A stretch of 64,000 nt of DNA. Source: Billgrantia sulfidoxydans. Lineage in GTDB: Bacteria; Pseudomonadota; Gammaproteobacteria; Pseudomonadales; Halomonadaceae. The position numbers and the translations under genes are program-made. Below, piece by piece: positions 1 to 8,873 of the stretch (position 1 is the stretch's first letter; each line of letters begins with the position of its first letter). The notes under the pieces are model-generated. The model did no database searches. It saw only the letters and a list, made by a program, of their open reading frames with translations, and was not told the origin of the DNA. The stretch spans positions 4,278,001 to 4,342,000 of the forward strand of contig NZ_CP053381.1 of assembly GCF_017868775.1 (NCBI RefSeq). Direction: 5' to 3'.

Positions 1-801
1 GGCGGCCTTGGCCAGGATGGCGTTGATCTCTTCCTTGGTGGTATCGCGCCCGGCGGTGAAGACCAGGTCCACCAGCGAGACGTTGATCACCGGCACCCGC
101 ACCGCCAGGCCGTCGAACTTGCCGGCCAGCTCCGGCAGCACCAGGCCGACCGCGGCGGCAGCGCCGGTCTTGGTCGGAATCATCGAGTGCGTGGCGCTAC
201 GCGCCCGGTAGGGGTCGCTGTGATAGACGTCAGACAGGTTCTGATCGTTGGTGTAGGCGTGCACCGTGGTCATCAGGCCGTTCTCGATGCCCACCGTGTC
301 GTTGAGCGCCTTGGCCACGGGGGCCAGGCAGTTGGTGGTGCAGGAGGCGTTGGAGACCACCTTGTGCTCGGGCTTGAGCACGTCCTCGTTGACGCCGTAG
401 ACCACGGTGGCATCGGCGTCCGGGCTCGGCGCGGAGATGAGCACGCGCTTGGCGCCCGCGTCGAGATGCTTGGCGGCGGCCTCGCGCTTGGTGAACAGGC
501 CGGTGCACTCCATCACCAGGTCGACGCCCAGCGTCTTCCAGGGCAGCGCAGCCGGGTCGCGCTGGGAGAGGATGGCGATGCGGTCGCCATCCACGCTCAG
601 GCTCTCCTCGTCGTGCTCCACCTTGAAGGGAAAATGACCGTGCACAGTGTCGTGGCGCAGCAGGTGGGCGTTGAGGGCAGGGTCGCCCAGGTCGTTGATG
701 GCCACCACTTCCACCCGGTTGCGGTAGCCGTTCTCGTACAGAGCACGCAGCACGTTACGACCGATACGACCGAAGCCGTTGATGGCGATCTTGAGCGTCA
801 T
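1..801 (-). CDS. gap: Glyceraldehyde-3-phosphate dehydrogenase, type I (C-terminus cut by window edge)
   Basis: Cytosolic NAD-dependent oxidation and phosphorylation of glyceraldehyde-3-phosphate to 1,3-bisphosphoglycerate. The 267 visible residues start at the CAT at 799-801. The Rossmann motif GFGRIGR is at residues 9-15, the Asp of INDLGD near residue 37 fits NAD rather than NADP preference, and the catalytic cysteine is Cys154 in SNASCTTNC. About 65 C-terminal residues are missing because the gene runs off the left edge. It is transcribed away from pykA; the 366-bp gap between the two holds HexR-like sites, suggesting shared control by sugar-phosphate signals. Confidence 0.97.
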   Translation of the reverse strand, partial: MTLKIAINGFGRIGRNVLRALYENGYRNRVEVVAINDLGDPALNAHLLRHDTVHGHFPFKVEHDEESLSVDGDRIAILSQRDPAALPWKTLGVDLVMECTGLFTKREAAAKHLDAGAKRVLISAPSPDADATVVYGVNEDVLKPEHKVVSNASCTTNCLAPVAKALNDTVGIENGLMTTVHAYTNDQNLSDVYHSDPYRARSATHSMIPTKTGAAAAVGLVLPELAGKFDGLAVRVPVINVSLVDLVFTAGRDTTKEEINAILAKAA

Positions 802-956
802 GTCCTCTCTCCTCCAGAGCGTCTCTGTCGTTTTCAGGTAGCGGATAGAGCCGGTGGGCAGAGATCGGGCATCGGTGATGCCGGCTGGGCAGCCTGCGGC
901 TCCTGTTAAGTCTGTCTCCTAAATGTGACGCAAACCGATCAGGGACTCAAGAATTT

Positions 957-971
957 TTTAGTAACTTTACA
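957..971. promoter_or_regulatory. Candidate HexR operator on the gap side
   Basis: TTTAGTAACTTTACA matches 12 of 15 positions of the HexR consensus TGTARTWWWAYTACA known from gammaproteobacteria. It lies in an AT-rich patch 156 bp upstream of gap in an otherwise GC-rich region. HexR controls gap and pyk in many gammaproteobacteria, so the location is expected; binding is inferred only. Confidence 0.4.
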
Positions 972-1093
972 ACATAAGCGGTTGGGTGAATCGATACACC
1001 TAGATTGGCCCGCGCACCTCGAGACGCTTCGCAACCTAGCAAAATCGCCATGCCGGGCAGGGCGGAGGGAGGCCATCTCATGCCGCGGCACAA

Positions 1094-1139
1094 TGTAGTA
1101 AACTTACCGCAAAACCGATATGGTTGTAGTCTGACAACA
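1094..1139. promoter_or_regulatory. Two candidate HexR operators upstream of pykA
   Basis: TGTAGTAAACTTACC at 1094-1108 matches the HexR consensus TGTARTWWWAYTACA at 13 of 15 positions, and TGTAGTCTGACAACA at 1125-1139 matches at 12 of 15 and is itself an inverted repeat. The two centres are 31 bp apart, about three helical turns. With the site at 957-971 they make a three-site divergent control region. The rest of 802-1167 shows no gene. Confidence 0.5.
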
Positions 1140-1167
1140 TTTCCTTCCCTTCAGGAGGCGCCTCGAC

Positions 1168-2634
1168 ATGCCGAAGCCACCGCCGCACACTCCCATCCGC
1201 CGCACCAAGATCGTCGCCACCCTGGGCCCGGCCAGCGACCGCGAGGGCGTGCTGGAGGCGATGATCCGCGCCGGCGTCGACGTGGTGCGCCTCAACTTCT
1301 CCCACGGCAGCGCCGCCGACCACCGCCGCCGGCTGATCGCCGTGCGCCAGATCGCCGACCGCCTGGGGCGCAGCGTCGCCGCCCTGGGCGACCTGCAGGG
1401 GCCCAAGATCCGCATCGCCCGCTTCCAGGACGGCGCCGTGGTGCTCGAGGAGGGCCAGCCCTTCGTCCTCGACATGGCGCTGGCCGGCGACGCCGGCGAC
1501 ACCACCCGCGTCGGCTGCGACTACAAGCAGCTGATCGACGACGTCGCCCCCGGCGACCGCCTGCTGCTCGACGACGGCCGCCTGGTGCTCGACGTGGAGC
1601 GGGTCGAGGGGGCGCAGGTCCACACCACCGTGGTCACCGGCGGCAAGCTCTCCAACAACAAGGGCATCAACAAGCAGGGCGGCGGGCTCTCGGCCCCGGC
1701 GCTCACCGACAAGGACAAGGCCGACCTCGCGACCGCCATCGAGATCGGCGTGGATTATCTCGCCGTCTCCTTCCCGCGGCATGCCGAGGACATGCACGAG
1801 GCGCGCCGGCTGCTCGGCGAGGCGGGCAAGGAGATCGGCCTGGTCGCCAAGCTCGAGCGCGCCGAGGCGGTGGCCGACGACGCCACGCTCAACGGCATCA
1901 TCGAGGCCAGCGAGGCGGTGATGGTGGCGCGCGGCGATCTCGGCGTGGAGATCGGCGACGAGAAGCTGATCGGCATGCAGAAGCGCATCATCAAGCGCGC
2001 CCGCACCCTCAACCGCGCGGTGATCACCGCGACCCAGATGATGGAGTCGATGATCGGCTCGCCGCTGCCCACCCGCGCCGAGGTGTTCGACGTCGCCAAC
2101 GCCGTGCTCGACGGCACCGACGCGGTGATGCTCTCGGCCGAGACCGCCGCCGGCGACTACCCGGTGGAGACGCTGGAAGCCATGCGCCGGGTGTGCCTCG
2201 GCGCCGAGCGCGAGCGCATCGCCCAGGAGTCGGGCCACCGCATCCACGAGGGCTTCTCGCGCATCGACGAGACCATCGCGCTCTCCGCCATGTACGCCGC
2301 CAACCACCTCAGCGGGGTGGCCGCCATCGCCTGCATGACCTCGACCGGCTACACGCCCTTGATCGCCTCGCGCATCCGCTCGGGGCTGCCCATCGTCGGG
2401 CTCGCCCACAGCCCCGTGGCCCAGCGCCGCATGGCGCTCTACCGCGGGGTGGTCTCGCTGCCGTTCGACACCACGGCGATGGCGGCCGGCGAACTCAACG
2501 ACCGGGCGCTTTCGCTGCTGGTGGAACAGGGGATTGCCGAACCGGGCGATCATGTCATCCTGACCCGGGGCGACCACATGAACGCCCACGGTGGAACCAA
2601 TACCCTGAAGATCCTCGAGGTAGGCCAGCCATGA
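1168..2634 (+). CDS. pykA: Pyruvate kinase
   Basis: Transfers phosphate from phosphoenolpyruvate to ADP in the last step of glycolysis and the Entner-Doudoroff route. The 488 residues carry the family signatures in order: RLNFSHG near residue 43, GDLQGPKI near 78, the catalytic region [12 protein letters not shown] near 250 and [10 protein letters not shown] near 290, followed by the C-terminal allosteric domain. The length fits the PykA type. An AGGAGG ribosome site lies 10 bp before the ATG. It overlaps mgsA by 4 bp (ATGA), so the two are translationally coupled. Confidence 0.97.
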   Translation: MPKPPPHTPIRRTKIVATLGPASDREGVLEAMIRAGVDVVRLNFSHGSAADHRRRLIAVRQIADRLGRSVAALGDLQGPKIRIARFQDGAVVLEEGQPFVLDMALAGDAGDTTRVGCDYKQLIDDVAPGDRLLLDDGRLVLDVERVEGAQVHTTVVTGGKLSNNKGINKQGGGLSAPALTDKDKADLATAIEIGVDYLAVSFPRHAEDMHEARRLLGEAGKEIGLVAKLERAEAVADDATLNGIIEASEAVMVARGDLGVEIGDEKLIGMQKRIIKRARTLNRAVITATQMMESMIGSPLPTRAEVFDVANAVLDGTDAVMLSAETAAGDYPVETLEAMRRVCLGAERERIAQESGHRIHEGFSRIDETIALSAMYAANHLSGVAAIACMTSTGYTPLIASRIRSGLPIVGLAHSPVAQRRMALYRGVVSLPFDTTAMAAGELNDRALSLLVEQGIAEPGDHVILTRGDHMNAHGGTNTLKILEVGQP

Positions 2635-3119
2635 CCGACAGCCGCCCCCAACGCAGCGTGCGCCGCACCCTGCCGGCACGCAAGCGCATCGCCCTGATCG
2701 CCCACGACGGCAAGAAGGCAGAGCTGCTGGAGTGGGCCGAACGCTGGCGCGACACCCTGGCCGCCCACCAGCTGGTGGGCACCGGCACCACCGCCGGGCG
2801 CCTCTCGGCCAGCCTCGGGCTCGAGGTGGAGGGGTTGATGAGCGGCCCGCTGGGCGGGGACCAGCAGATCGGCGCGCGCATCACCGAGCAGCGTCTCGAC
2901 CTGCTGATCTTCTTCTGGGACCCGTTCGCCCCGCAGCCCCACGACCCCGACGTCAAGGCGCTGCTGCGCCTGGCCGCGCTGTGGAACGTGCCGGTGGCGT
3001 GCAATGCCGCCAGCGCCGATTTCCTGGTCAGCTCGCCGTGGCTCGCCCAACCTTACGAGATGGCCATTCCCGACGCCGCTGCGTGGGTGGCCTCTCGCCG
3101 TCCCGAACAGGCTCCGTAG
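2631..3119 (+). CDS. mgsA: Methylglyoxal synthase
   Basis: Converts dihydroxyacetone phosphate to methylglyoxal and phosphate, a bypass that relieves sugar-phosphate build-up. The 162-residue protein has the family landmarks [10 protein letters not shown] near residue 20, GTGTTAGRL near 46, [14 protein letters not shown] near 66 and the catalytic-region FFWDP near 90. It is close to the 152 residues of E. coli MgsA with a short basic N-terminal extension. The ATG overlaps the pykA stop. Placement between pyruvate kinase and glucose-6-phosphate isomerase suggests an overflow valve at the triose level. Confidence 0.93.
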   Translation: MTDSRPQRSVRRTLPARKRIALIAHDGKKAELLEWAERWRDTLAAHQLVGTGTTAGRLSASLGLEVEGLMSGPLGGDQQIGARITEQRLDLLIFFWDPFAPQPHDPDVKALLRLAALWNVPVACNAASADFLVSSPWLAQPYEMAIPDAAAWVASRRPEQAP

Positions 3120-3181
3120 AAAAGAACTCGTACAGAACAAAGCGACCGGCGGGCCCGGCCCGCGACTCTTGTGAGGACACC

Positions 3182-4837
3182 ATGTTCCAGCTCACCCGCA
3201 GCGTTACCTGGCAGGCTCTCGAGCGGCTGCAACAGGCCACCGCCAACGACCGCATCAGCGACTATTTCACCGCCGACCCGCAGCGCTTCGACAAGATGAG
3301 CCTGCGCGTCGGCGGGCTGTTCCTCGACTACTCCAAGCACCACGTCTCCGAGGCGGTGCTGACCAAGCTGCTCGAGCTGGCCGACCATTCGGCGCTGGTG
3401 CAGCGCCGCGCACAGATGTTCTCCGGCGACATCATCAACGTCACCGAGGACCGCCCGGTGCTGCACACCGCGCTGCGCAACCTCGGCGAAGGGCCGCTGA
3501 TGGTCGACGGCAAGGACGTGATGCCCGAGATCCAGCGCACCCGCGAGCAGCTCCGCCGCTTCTCCGAGGCGGTGCGCAGCGGCGAGTGGCGCGGCTACAG
3601 CGGCGAGCGCATCCGGGACGTGGTCAACATCGGCATCGGCGGCTCGGACCTGGGCCCCAACATGGCCTGCCGCGCGCTGCTCAAGTACCGTCAGAGCGAC
3701 CTCAACTTCCACTTCGTCTCCAACGTCGATGGCGCCCACATCCAGAAGGTGCTGTCGCGCCTCGACCCGGCCACCACGCTGTTCATCGTCTCGACCAAGA
3801 CCTTCTCCACCCAGGAGACGCTGCTCAACGCCAAGACCGCGCGGCGCTGGTTCGTCGAGACCGCGGGCGAGGACGCCGACGTGGGCGCCCACTTCGTCGC
3901 CGCCTCGACCAACCGCAAGGCGGCCATGGAGTTCGGCATCCGCGAGGAGAACGTGTTCGAGTTCTGGGCCTGGGTCGGCGGGCGCTACTCGATGTGGTCC
4001 TCCATCGGCCTGCCCATCGCGCTCTCCATCGGCTTCGACGGCTTCATGGAGATGCTCGAGGGCGCCTACGAGATGGACCAGCACTTCATCGAGGCGCCCA
4101 ACGCCCGCAACATGCCGGTGCTGATGGCGCTGATCGGCATCTGGTACATCAACTTCCACGGCGCCGAGACCCAGGCGATCGTGCCCTACGACCAGGCGCT
4201 GCATCAGCTGCCCGCCTTCCTGCAGCAGCTCGACATGGAGTCCAACGGCAAGTCGGTGGACATCTTCGGCCATCCGGTCAACTACAAGACCGGGCCCATC
4301 GTCTGGGGCCAGACCGGCTCCAACGGCCAGCACGCCTTCTTCCAGCTGCTGCACCAGGGCACCCGCTATGTGCCGATCGACTTCATCGCCTCGCTCAAGC
4401 CCGAGCCGGGCATGGAGGAGCACCACTTCGCCCTGCTCACCAACATGCTGGCCCAGGCCAACGCCTTCATGATGGGAAGCCAGGAGGGTAGCCAGCTCGA
4501 CCCCTACAGCTGCCCCGGCAACCGTCCCTCCAGCGTGCTGCTGCTCGACGAGCTGACGCCGCGCAATCTCGGCGCGCTGATCGCGCTCTATGAGCACAAG
4601 GTGTTCGTCCAGGGGGTGATCTGGAACATCAACTCCTTCGACCAGTGGGGCGTGCAGCTGGGCAAGCGCATCGCCGGCGAGATCAGCGAGCGCATCGACG
4701 AGCACAGCCAGGACTTCGACGCCTCGACCCAGGGCCTGCTGGCGCTGGTGCGCGAGCGCTTCCGCTCCGCTCCCGAGAGGGTTGAACCCGCCAAGGCGGG
4801 CAAACCGGAAAAGAAGACGGCAAAGACCAGGCGCTGA
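3182..4837 (+). CDS. pgi: Glucose-6-phosphate isomerase
   Basis: Interconverts glucose-6-phosphate and fructose-6-phosphate in the cytosol. The protein is 551 residues, close to the 549 of E. coli Pgi. It shows the phosphate-binding stretch NIGIGGSDLGP near residue 148, the loop around STKTFSTQET, and the signature GQTGSNGQHAFFQLLHQGT near residue 378. The start is chosen at the ATG after GAGGAC, which gives the canonical length. A short lysine-rich tail follows the last domain. It sits 62 bp after mgsA and probably belongs to the same transcript; it converges on the crcB pair. Confidence 0.97.
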   Translation: MFQLTRSVTWQALERLQQATANDRISDYFTADPQRFDKMSLRVGGLFLDYSKHHVSEAVLTKLLELADHSALVQRRAQMFSGDIINVTEDRPVLHTALRNLGEGPLMVDGKDVMPEIQRTREQLRRFSEAVRSGEWRGYSGERIRDVVNIGIGGSDLGPNMACRALLKYRQSDLNFHFVSNVDGAHIQKVLSRLDPATTLFIVSTKTFSTQETLLNAKTARRWFVETAGEDADVGAHFVAASTNRKAAMEFGIREENVFEFWAWVGGRYSMWSSIGLPIALSIGFDGFMEMLEGAYEMDQHFIEAPNARNMPVLMALIGIWYINFHGAETQAIVPYDQALHQLPAFLQQLDMESNGKSVDIFGHPVNYKTGPIVWGQTGSNGQHAFFQLLHQGTRYVPIDFIASLKPEPGMEEHHFALLTNMLAQANAFMMGSQEGSQLDPYSCPGNRPSSVLLLDELTPRNLGALIALYEHKVFVQGVIWNINSFDQWGVQLGKRIAGEISERIDEHSQDFDASTQGLLALVRERFRSAPERVEPAKAGKPEKKTAKTRR

Positions 4838-4883
4838 AAAGGAGGCGTAAAAGGCAGGCCAGGAAGGCAGCGAAAGCGGCCCG

Positions 4884-5276
4884 TCAGCGGTGGCGGGCCC
4901 GCCCGAAACGGTCGCCCCACCAGGCCGCCGCCAGCCACAGCGGCACGCTTAGCACAACGTAGGCCAGCGCCAGTCCGGGACGGCCGCGCTCGAGCAGATG
5001 CAGCGTCTCCAGGCCGAACAGCGAGAAGGTGGTGAAGCCGCCGCAGAAGCCGGCCACCAGGAACGGCTGCCAGCGCGCCACCCGGCCCGTGCGGCGACAG
5101 GCGGCATGGGCGGCAAACGCGGCAATCAGCCACGAGCCGAGCAGGTTCACTGCGAGCGTGCCCCAGGGAAAGGCGGGGCCCAAGGCCGCCAGCGAGCCCA
5201 GCGACAGCAGCCAGCGCAGCACGCTGCCCAGCGCGCTGCCGACGGCGACCGCCGCATAGCGCTGCCAGCCGCTCAT
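4884..5276 (-). CDS. crcB: Fluoride ion channel subunit CrcB/Fluc, second gene of the pair
   Basis: Small four-helix membrane protein (130 residues) of the Fluc family, which exports toxic fluoride as a dual-topology dimer. The pore asparagine is at residue 44 in PWGTLAVN, and the phenylalanine box is intact in GGFTTFSLF. The start overlaps the stop of the upstream crcB copy by 4 bp. With its partner, whose phenylalanine box is altered, it probably forms a heterodimer. The gene converges on pgi. Confidence 0.9.
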   Translation of the reverse strand: MSGWQRYAAVAVGSALGSVLRWLLSLGSLAALGPAFPWGTLAVNLLGSWLIAAFAAHAACRRTGRVARWQPFLVAGFCGGFTTFSLFGLETLHLLERGRPGLALAYVVLSVPLWLAAAWWGDRFGRARHR

Positions 5277-5665
5277 GCCAGCCCCTCCACCAGCCGCCAG
5301 CCCAGCGCGGCCAGGGCGAGCCCGGCGATCAGCGTCGCCGATACGTTGGCCAGCGCCGCGCGCCAACGCCCGCTCTGCCACAGCGCCAGGCTCTGCAGGC
5401 TCAGCGAGGAGACGGTGGTATAGCTCCCCAGCAGCCCCACCACCAGCAGCGCCCAGCCGCCTGACAAGCCCGCATCCGCGGGCAGGCCGAACCAGCCGGC
5501 CAGCCCGCCCGCCAGCAGCGCCCCGCTGAGATTGACGACCAGCGTGCCCCACGGAAACCCCGTGCCCGCCCGCTGGGCCAGTAGATCGGACAGCGCCAGC
5601 CTCGCCATGCCGCCCAGCGCGCCCCCGGCTGCCACGATCAGCAGCAGCCCCGTATGTGACCCCAT
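5273..5665 (-). CDS. crcB: Fluoride ion channel subunit CrcB/Fluc, first gene of the pair, divergent phenylalanine box
   Basis: A 130-residue four-helix Fluc-family protein with the conserved asparagine at residue 45 in PWGTLVVN. The segment equivalent to the fluoride-lining TTFSTF box reads TTVSSLS, so both family phenylalanines are replaced by Val and Leu. Known two-gene Fluc systems make heterodimers in which one subunit loses ion-track residues, and this pair fits that pattern. The start is the MGSHT methionine. A hairpin with a T tract ends 56 bp upstream; I could not fit the crcB (fluoride) riboswitch consensus to that leader. Confidence 0.88.
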   Translation of the reverse strand: MGSHTGLLLIVAAGGALGGMARLALSDLLAQRAGTGFPWGTLVVNLSGALLAGGLAGWFGLPADAGLSGGWALLVVGLLGSYTTVSSLSLQSLALWQSGRWRAALANVSATLIAGLALAALGWRLVEGLA

Positions 5666-5717
5666 GTCGTCCCCTCGCCGACCCTGCCAGCCGATGCTAG
5701 CCGAGTCGGCGGATGCA

Positions 5718-5802
5718 AACAAAAAAAGAGGCCATCCGGAGGGAGGATGGCCAAGGGGATGTAGAGCTTCGTTCAGGGAATCGCGCCCTGGGGAAGGGCG
5801 CA
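5718..5802 (-). ncRNA. Candidate small RNA with C-rich loops, or attenuated leader of crcB
   Basis: Read on the minus strand, a promoter at 5809-5837 points to a start near 5802, and the predicted RNA folds at once into a hairpin (5795-5801 with 5783-5789, 7 bp, loop UCCCC). A 30-nt linker leads to an intrinsic terminator: GGCCATCC (5745-5752) pairs with GGATGGCC (5730-5737) around a C-rich loop, followed by T residues at 5721-5727. No open reading frame fits inside. Both loops are complementary to GGAGG/GGGGA-type ribosome sites. It may act in trans, or end transcription ahead of crcB. Confidence 0.55.
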
Positions 5803-5808
5803 GGACAA

Positions 5809-5837
5809 ATATGACACATTAACTTCATCGTGTACAA
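5809..5837 (-). promoter_or_regulatory. Promoter for the small RNA upstream of crcB
   Basis: On the minus strand the -35 element TTGTAC (5832-5837) and -10 element TCATAT (5809-5814) are separated by exactly 17 nt. The predicted start falls directly at the first base of the 5-prime hairpin. It lies in an AT-rich patch between divergent genes. Confidence 0.55.
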
Positions 5838-5948
5838 TGCCTGCACAAGTAATCGTTGCCATTCGTTCCCGGCGCCCTGACGCCCTATCATGAGCGGGAC
5901 GGAATATATATTGCTCCCTGCCCGACACGCCCGAGACGGAGGTCACGC

Positions 5949-8264
5949 GTGATAGCACACCGGTTTGTCCCCTGGCTGTTCGGCTGGCTGATCCTCGCCC
6001 TGCTGGTCACCGCACCGGCCCTGGCCCAGCCCGCCGACGACGCCGCCGTTCCCGCCCCCGAAGCCCTTGCCGAGCTGCTCGAGAACGAGCAGACACGACA
6101 GCAATTGATCGACCATCTGCGCCGCCAGGCGGCCGACCCGGCACTGGCCGATGCCGAGTCGGCCCCGGAGCAGATCTCGCTACCCAGGCGGCTGGCCGAA
6201 ATGACCAGCCGCGTCGTCAGCGATGTCGGCGGCGAGGTGAGCAACCTGTTCGGCATCGTGGCGGGGCTGTTCAGCGCCGACACCGATACCGCCGCCCTGG
6301 ACTGGGGCGACTTCGCCACGGCCGTGATCAACCTGGGGCTGGTGATCCTGGCCACCTTCGTCCTGTTCCTGGCGTTCCGGCACCTGTCGCGACCGCTCTT
6401 CTCGCGTCTGAGCCGATGGTCGCGGCACGAGGGCAGCGGCCTCAATCCGATCATTCGCCTGGTGCTCTGCGTCGCCGTCGCTGCGCTGGTCGACGTGCTG
6501 GTGGTCGCGCTGGCCTACGTGGGAGGCAACCTGATCGCCACCTTCGCCGTGGGCGAAACCGGCGAACTGTCGACCCGCGCCTCGCTGTTCCTCAATGCCT
6601 TCCTGATCATCGAACTGATCAAGGCGGCCCTGCGCATGCTGTTCTCGTCGCGCTACGAGGGGCTCAGGCTACTGCCCATCTCGGCCGGCGAAGCCTCCTA
6701 CTGGAACCGCTGGATGGCACGCCTGGTCGGCCTGGTCGGCTACGGCCTGCTGGTGGTGGTGCCGCTGGTCGGTTTCTACCTGGCGCCCACGCTGGGCCAG
6801 GGTCTCGGCGCGCTGATCATGTTCATCGCCTTCCTCTATGCCGTGGGCGTGGTCCTCAAGAACCGCACCCGTATTCGCGATGAACTCTTTGCCATGGCGG
6901 CCCGCTCCGACTTCACCGCCACCCGGATCTCGCTGCAGCTGTTCGCCCGCACCTGGCACCTGTTCGCCCTGGCCTATTTCCTGATGGTGCTGGTGCTGAC
7001 CCTGACGCGACCGGCGGATGCCCTGCCCTTCGTGCTCTTCGCCACGCTCAAGACGGTGGCGGTGGTCGTGGTCGGCATGCTGCTGTCGAGCCTGCTGACC
7101 CAGTCCATCGGACGGCGTATCCGGCTCTCCGACGACCTGCGCCGCAAGCTGCCGCTGCTCGAGCCGCGCCTCAACAGCTACGTGCCCAACGCACTGAGGG
7201 TCATCCGTACCGTGATCCTGGCGGCGGTCGTGCTGCTGGTGCTCAACGCCTGGGGCGCCTTCGACCTGGCCGCCTGGTACGCCTCCGAGGCGGGACGCGG
7301 ACTGGTCGGCAAGCTGATCAGCGTGGCGGTGATCCTGCTGGTCGCCATCGCCGTGTGGCTGGCCCTGGCCAGCCTGATCGAGCACAAGCTCAACCCCGAG
7401 ACCGGCAAGGGCGAGCCCGATGCCCGCGCCAAGACGCTGCTGTCGCTGTTTCGCAACGCCCTGGCGATCGCCCTGATCACCATGACCGGGATGATCGTGC
7501 TATCCGAGATCGGCATCAACATCGGCCCGCTGATTGCCGGCGCCGGCGTGCTCGGCCTGGCCATCGGCTTCGGCGCCCAGAAGCTGGTACAGGACATCAT
7601 CACCGGTATCTTCATTCAGGTGGAGAACGCCATGAACACCGGCGACGTGGTCACGGTGGGAGGGATCACCGGCACCGCCGAGCGGCTCAGCATCCGCTCG
7701 GTAGGCATCCGCGACCTGGCGGGGGCCTATCACATCGTGCCCTTCTCCAGCGTCGACACCGTCTCCAACTACATGCGCGAGTTCGGCTACCACGTGGGCG
7801 AGTACGGCATCGCCTATCGCGAGAGCATCGACGAGGCGATCGTCGCACTGCGCGACGCCTTCGACGAACTGGCCGCCGACGACGACCACAAGATGAACAT
7901 CGTCGCCCCGCTGGAAGTGGCCGGCGTCGTGGCGCTGGCCGACAGCTCGGTGAACATCCGCGTGCGCATCAAGACCACCCCGGGTACCCAGTGGGGCGTG
8001 GGGCGCGCCTACAACCGCCTGGTCAAGCTGCACTTCGACGCCAAGGGCATCGAGATCCCCTTCCCCCACACCACGCTCTACTTCGGTGTGGGCAAGGAGG
8101 CCGAGGCACCGCCGGCCAACGTGCGCCTGATGCGGCAGGACTTCGACATCGACGGACGCCCCGGCGGCCAGCCCCGCTCCGGCGAGAGCAGCCGCGAAGG
8201 CGAGGACGATCCGCGCGCGAAGCCCAACCCCGAGTTCAGGGGCGACTACGAAGAGCGGGAGTGA
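5949..8264 (+). CDS. Large MscS-family mechanosensitive channel, YbiO-like
   Basis: Inner-membrane channel that should open under membrane tension and release solutes after hypo-osmotic shock. I chose the GTG at 5949 because GGAGG lies 5 bp before it and a signal peptide ending in ALAQ (about residue 27) follows at once; 771 residues result. After a periplasmic acidic stretch come multiple membrane helices, then the MscS pore helix GLAIGFGAQKLVQDII near residue 540, the beta domain near TGDVVTVGGITGTAE, and a soluble C-terminus ending in a charged tail. Size and layout resemble E. coli YbiO; the exact subfamily is inferred. Confidence 0.88.
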   Translation: MIAHRFVPWLFGWLILALLVTAPALAQPADDAAVPAPEALAELLENEQTRQQLIDHLRRQAADPALADAESAPEQISLPRRLAEMTSRVVSDVGGEVSNLFGIVAGLFSADTDTAALDWGDFATAVINLGLVILATFVLFLAFRHLSRPLFSRLSRWSRHEGSGLNPIIRLVLCVAVAALVDVLVVALAYVGGNLIATFAVGETGELSTRASLFLNAFLIIELIKAALRMLFSSRYEGLRLLPISAGEASYWNRWMARLVGLVGYGLLVVVPLVGFYLAPTLGQGLGALIMFIAFLYAVGVVLKNRTRIRDELFAMAARSDFTATRISLQLFARTWHLFALAYFLMVLVLTLTRPADALPFVLFATLKTVAVVVVGMLLSSLLTQSIGRRIRLSDDLRRKLPLLEPRLNSYVPNALRVIRTVILAAVVLLVLNAWGAFDLAAWYASEAGRGLVGKLISVAVILLVAIAVWLALASLIEHKLNPETGKGEPDARAKTLLSLFRNALAIALITMTGMIVLSEIGINIGPLIAGAGVLGLAIGFGAQKLVQDIITGIFIQVENAMNTGDVVTVGGITGTAERLSIRSVGIRDLAGAYHIVPFSSVDTVSNYMREFGYHVGEYGIAYRESIDEAIVALRDAFDELAADDDHKMNIVAPLEVAGVVALADSSVNIRVRIKTTPGTQWGVGRAYNRLVKLHFDAKGIEIPFPHTTLYFGVGKEAEAPPANVRLMRQDFDIDGRPGGQPRSGESSREGEDDPRAKPNPEFRGDYEERE

Positions 8265-8294
8265 GTCCTCGAGGTTCGTGATCCCGCCGGCATG

Positions 8295-8327
8295 AACGCC
8301 TCCCACCGCCCTGCGGTGGGAGGCGTT
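8295..8327 (+). terminator. Strong hairpin after the MscS-type gene
   Basis: AACGCCTCCCACCGC pairs perfectly with GCGGTGGGAGGCGTT over 15 bp around a 3-base loop, 30 bp after the stop codon. The following bases are only moderately T-rich, so it may be a terminator or a 3-prime stabilising hairpin. Confidence 0.6.
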
Positions 8328-8471
8328 GTCGTCTCGGCCCTCGCATCGCCCGGCGCGGCAGGAAGAATCCCGCCACGTGCCTATACTGTTGCTGAGTTCC
8401 GGCGCAGCGCAGCCTGCACTCCGCCAGAGCCATCGCGCATGCTTCGAAGGCGTTCAAGGGATGGGACCACC

Positions 8472-8873
8472 ATGACAAGCAAAGCACGAGGCACCGCCTA
8501 CGGTGCCTGGCTGCTGCTCGCGATTTCAGCCATCTCGCTGATTCTCGCGGCAGTCGCCACGTTCAACGAAGGCAACGGCATCGCTCATACTCCGGGCACC
8601 TATCTGGTGCTGACCTCCACCGCACTGCTGCTGGTCGGGTCGCTGCTGCTGGCCCTGTGGCACGGCTTGCCACGCTGGCTGGGCGGGCTGCTCACTTTCC
8701 TGCTGTTGCTCGACCTGCTGGGTACGGGCCTGGCGGCCTACCTGCTGCAGACCGAGTGGCTGCTGGGCGCCGTGGGGGTCGGGCTCGTGGCGTGGCTCAT
8801 TCATGTGATTGCCGATCCCGCTACGGGCACGCGCAACCAGCACAAGACGCAACGCCAGGGGGCCGCTTCATGA
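8472..8873 (+). CDS. Small four-helix membrane protein, likely membrane partner of the PQQ dehydrogenase
   Basis: The 133-residue protein has hydrophobic helices at about residues 12-31, 43-64, 68-88 and 93-115 and a basic cytoplasmic tail. Its stop overlaps the start of the PQQ dehydrogenase gene by 4 bp. Classical membrane glucose dehydrogenase (Gcd) has an N-terminal membrane domain of about this size fused to the propeller; here the propeller has its own signal peptide, so this protein is probably the detached anchor and quinone-facing module. This is inferred from layout, not residue matches. Confidence 0.7.
   Translation: MTSKARGTAYGAWLLLAISAISLILAAVATFNEGNGIAHTPGTYLVLTSTALLLVGSLLLALWHGLPRWLGGLLTFLLLLDLLGTGLAAYLLQTEWLLGAVGVGLVAWLIHVIADPATGTRNQHKTQRQGAAS

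Noticed and set aside
1078..2679. Long antisense open frame over pykA
   Set aside because: His/Gly/Val/Asp-rich composition typical of antisense frames of GC-rich genes; pykA itself is unambiguous.
5666..5949. Fluoride riboswitch ahead of crcB
   Set aside because: The crcB-motif landmarks (GAUGG with UUC pseudoknot and the 3-prime UGAUGRCUCCUAC) cannot be aligned in the leader; only a weak CUCUAC similarity is present.
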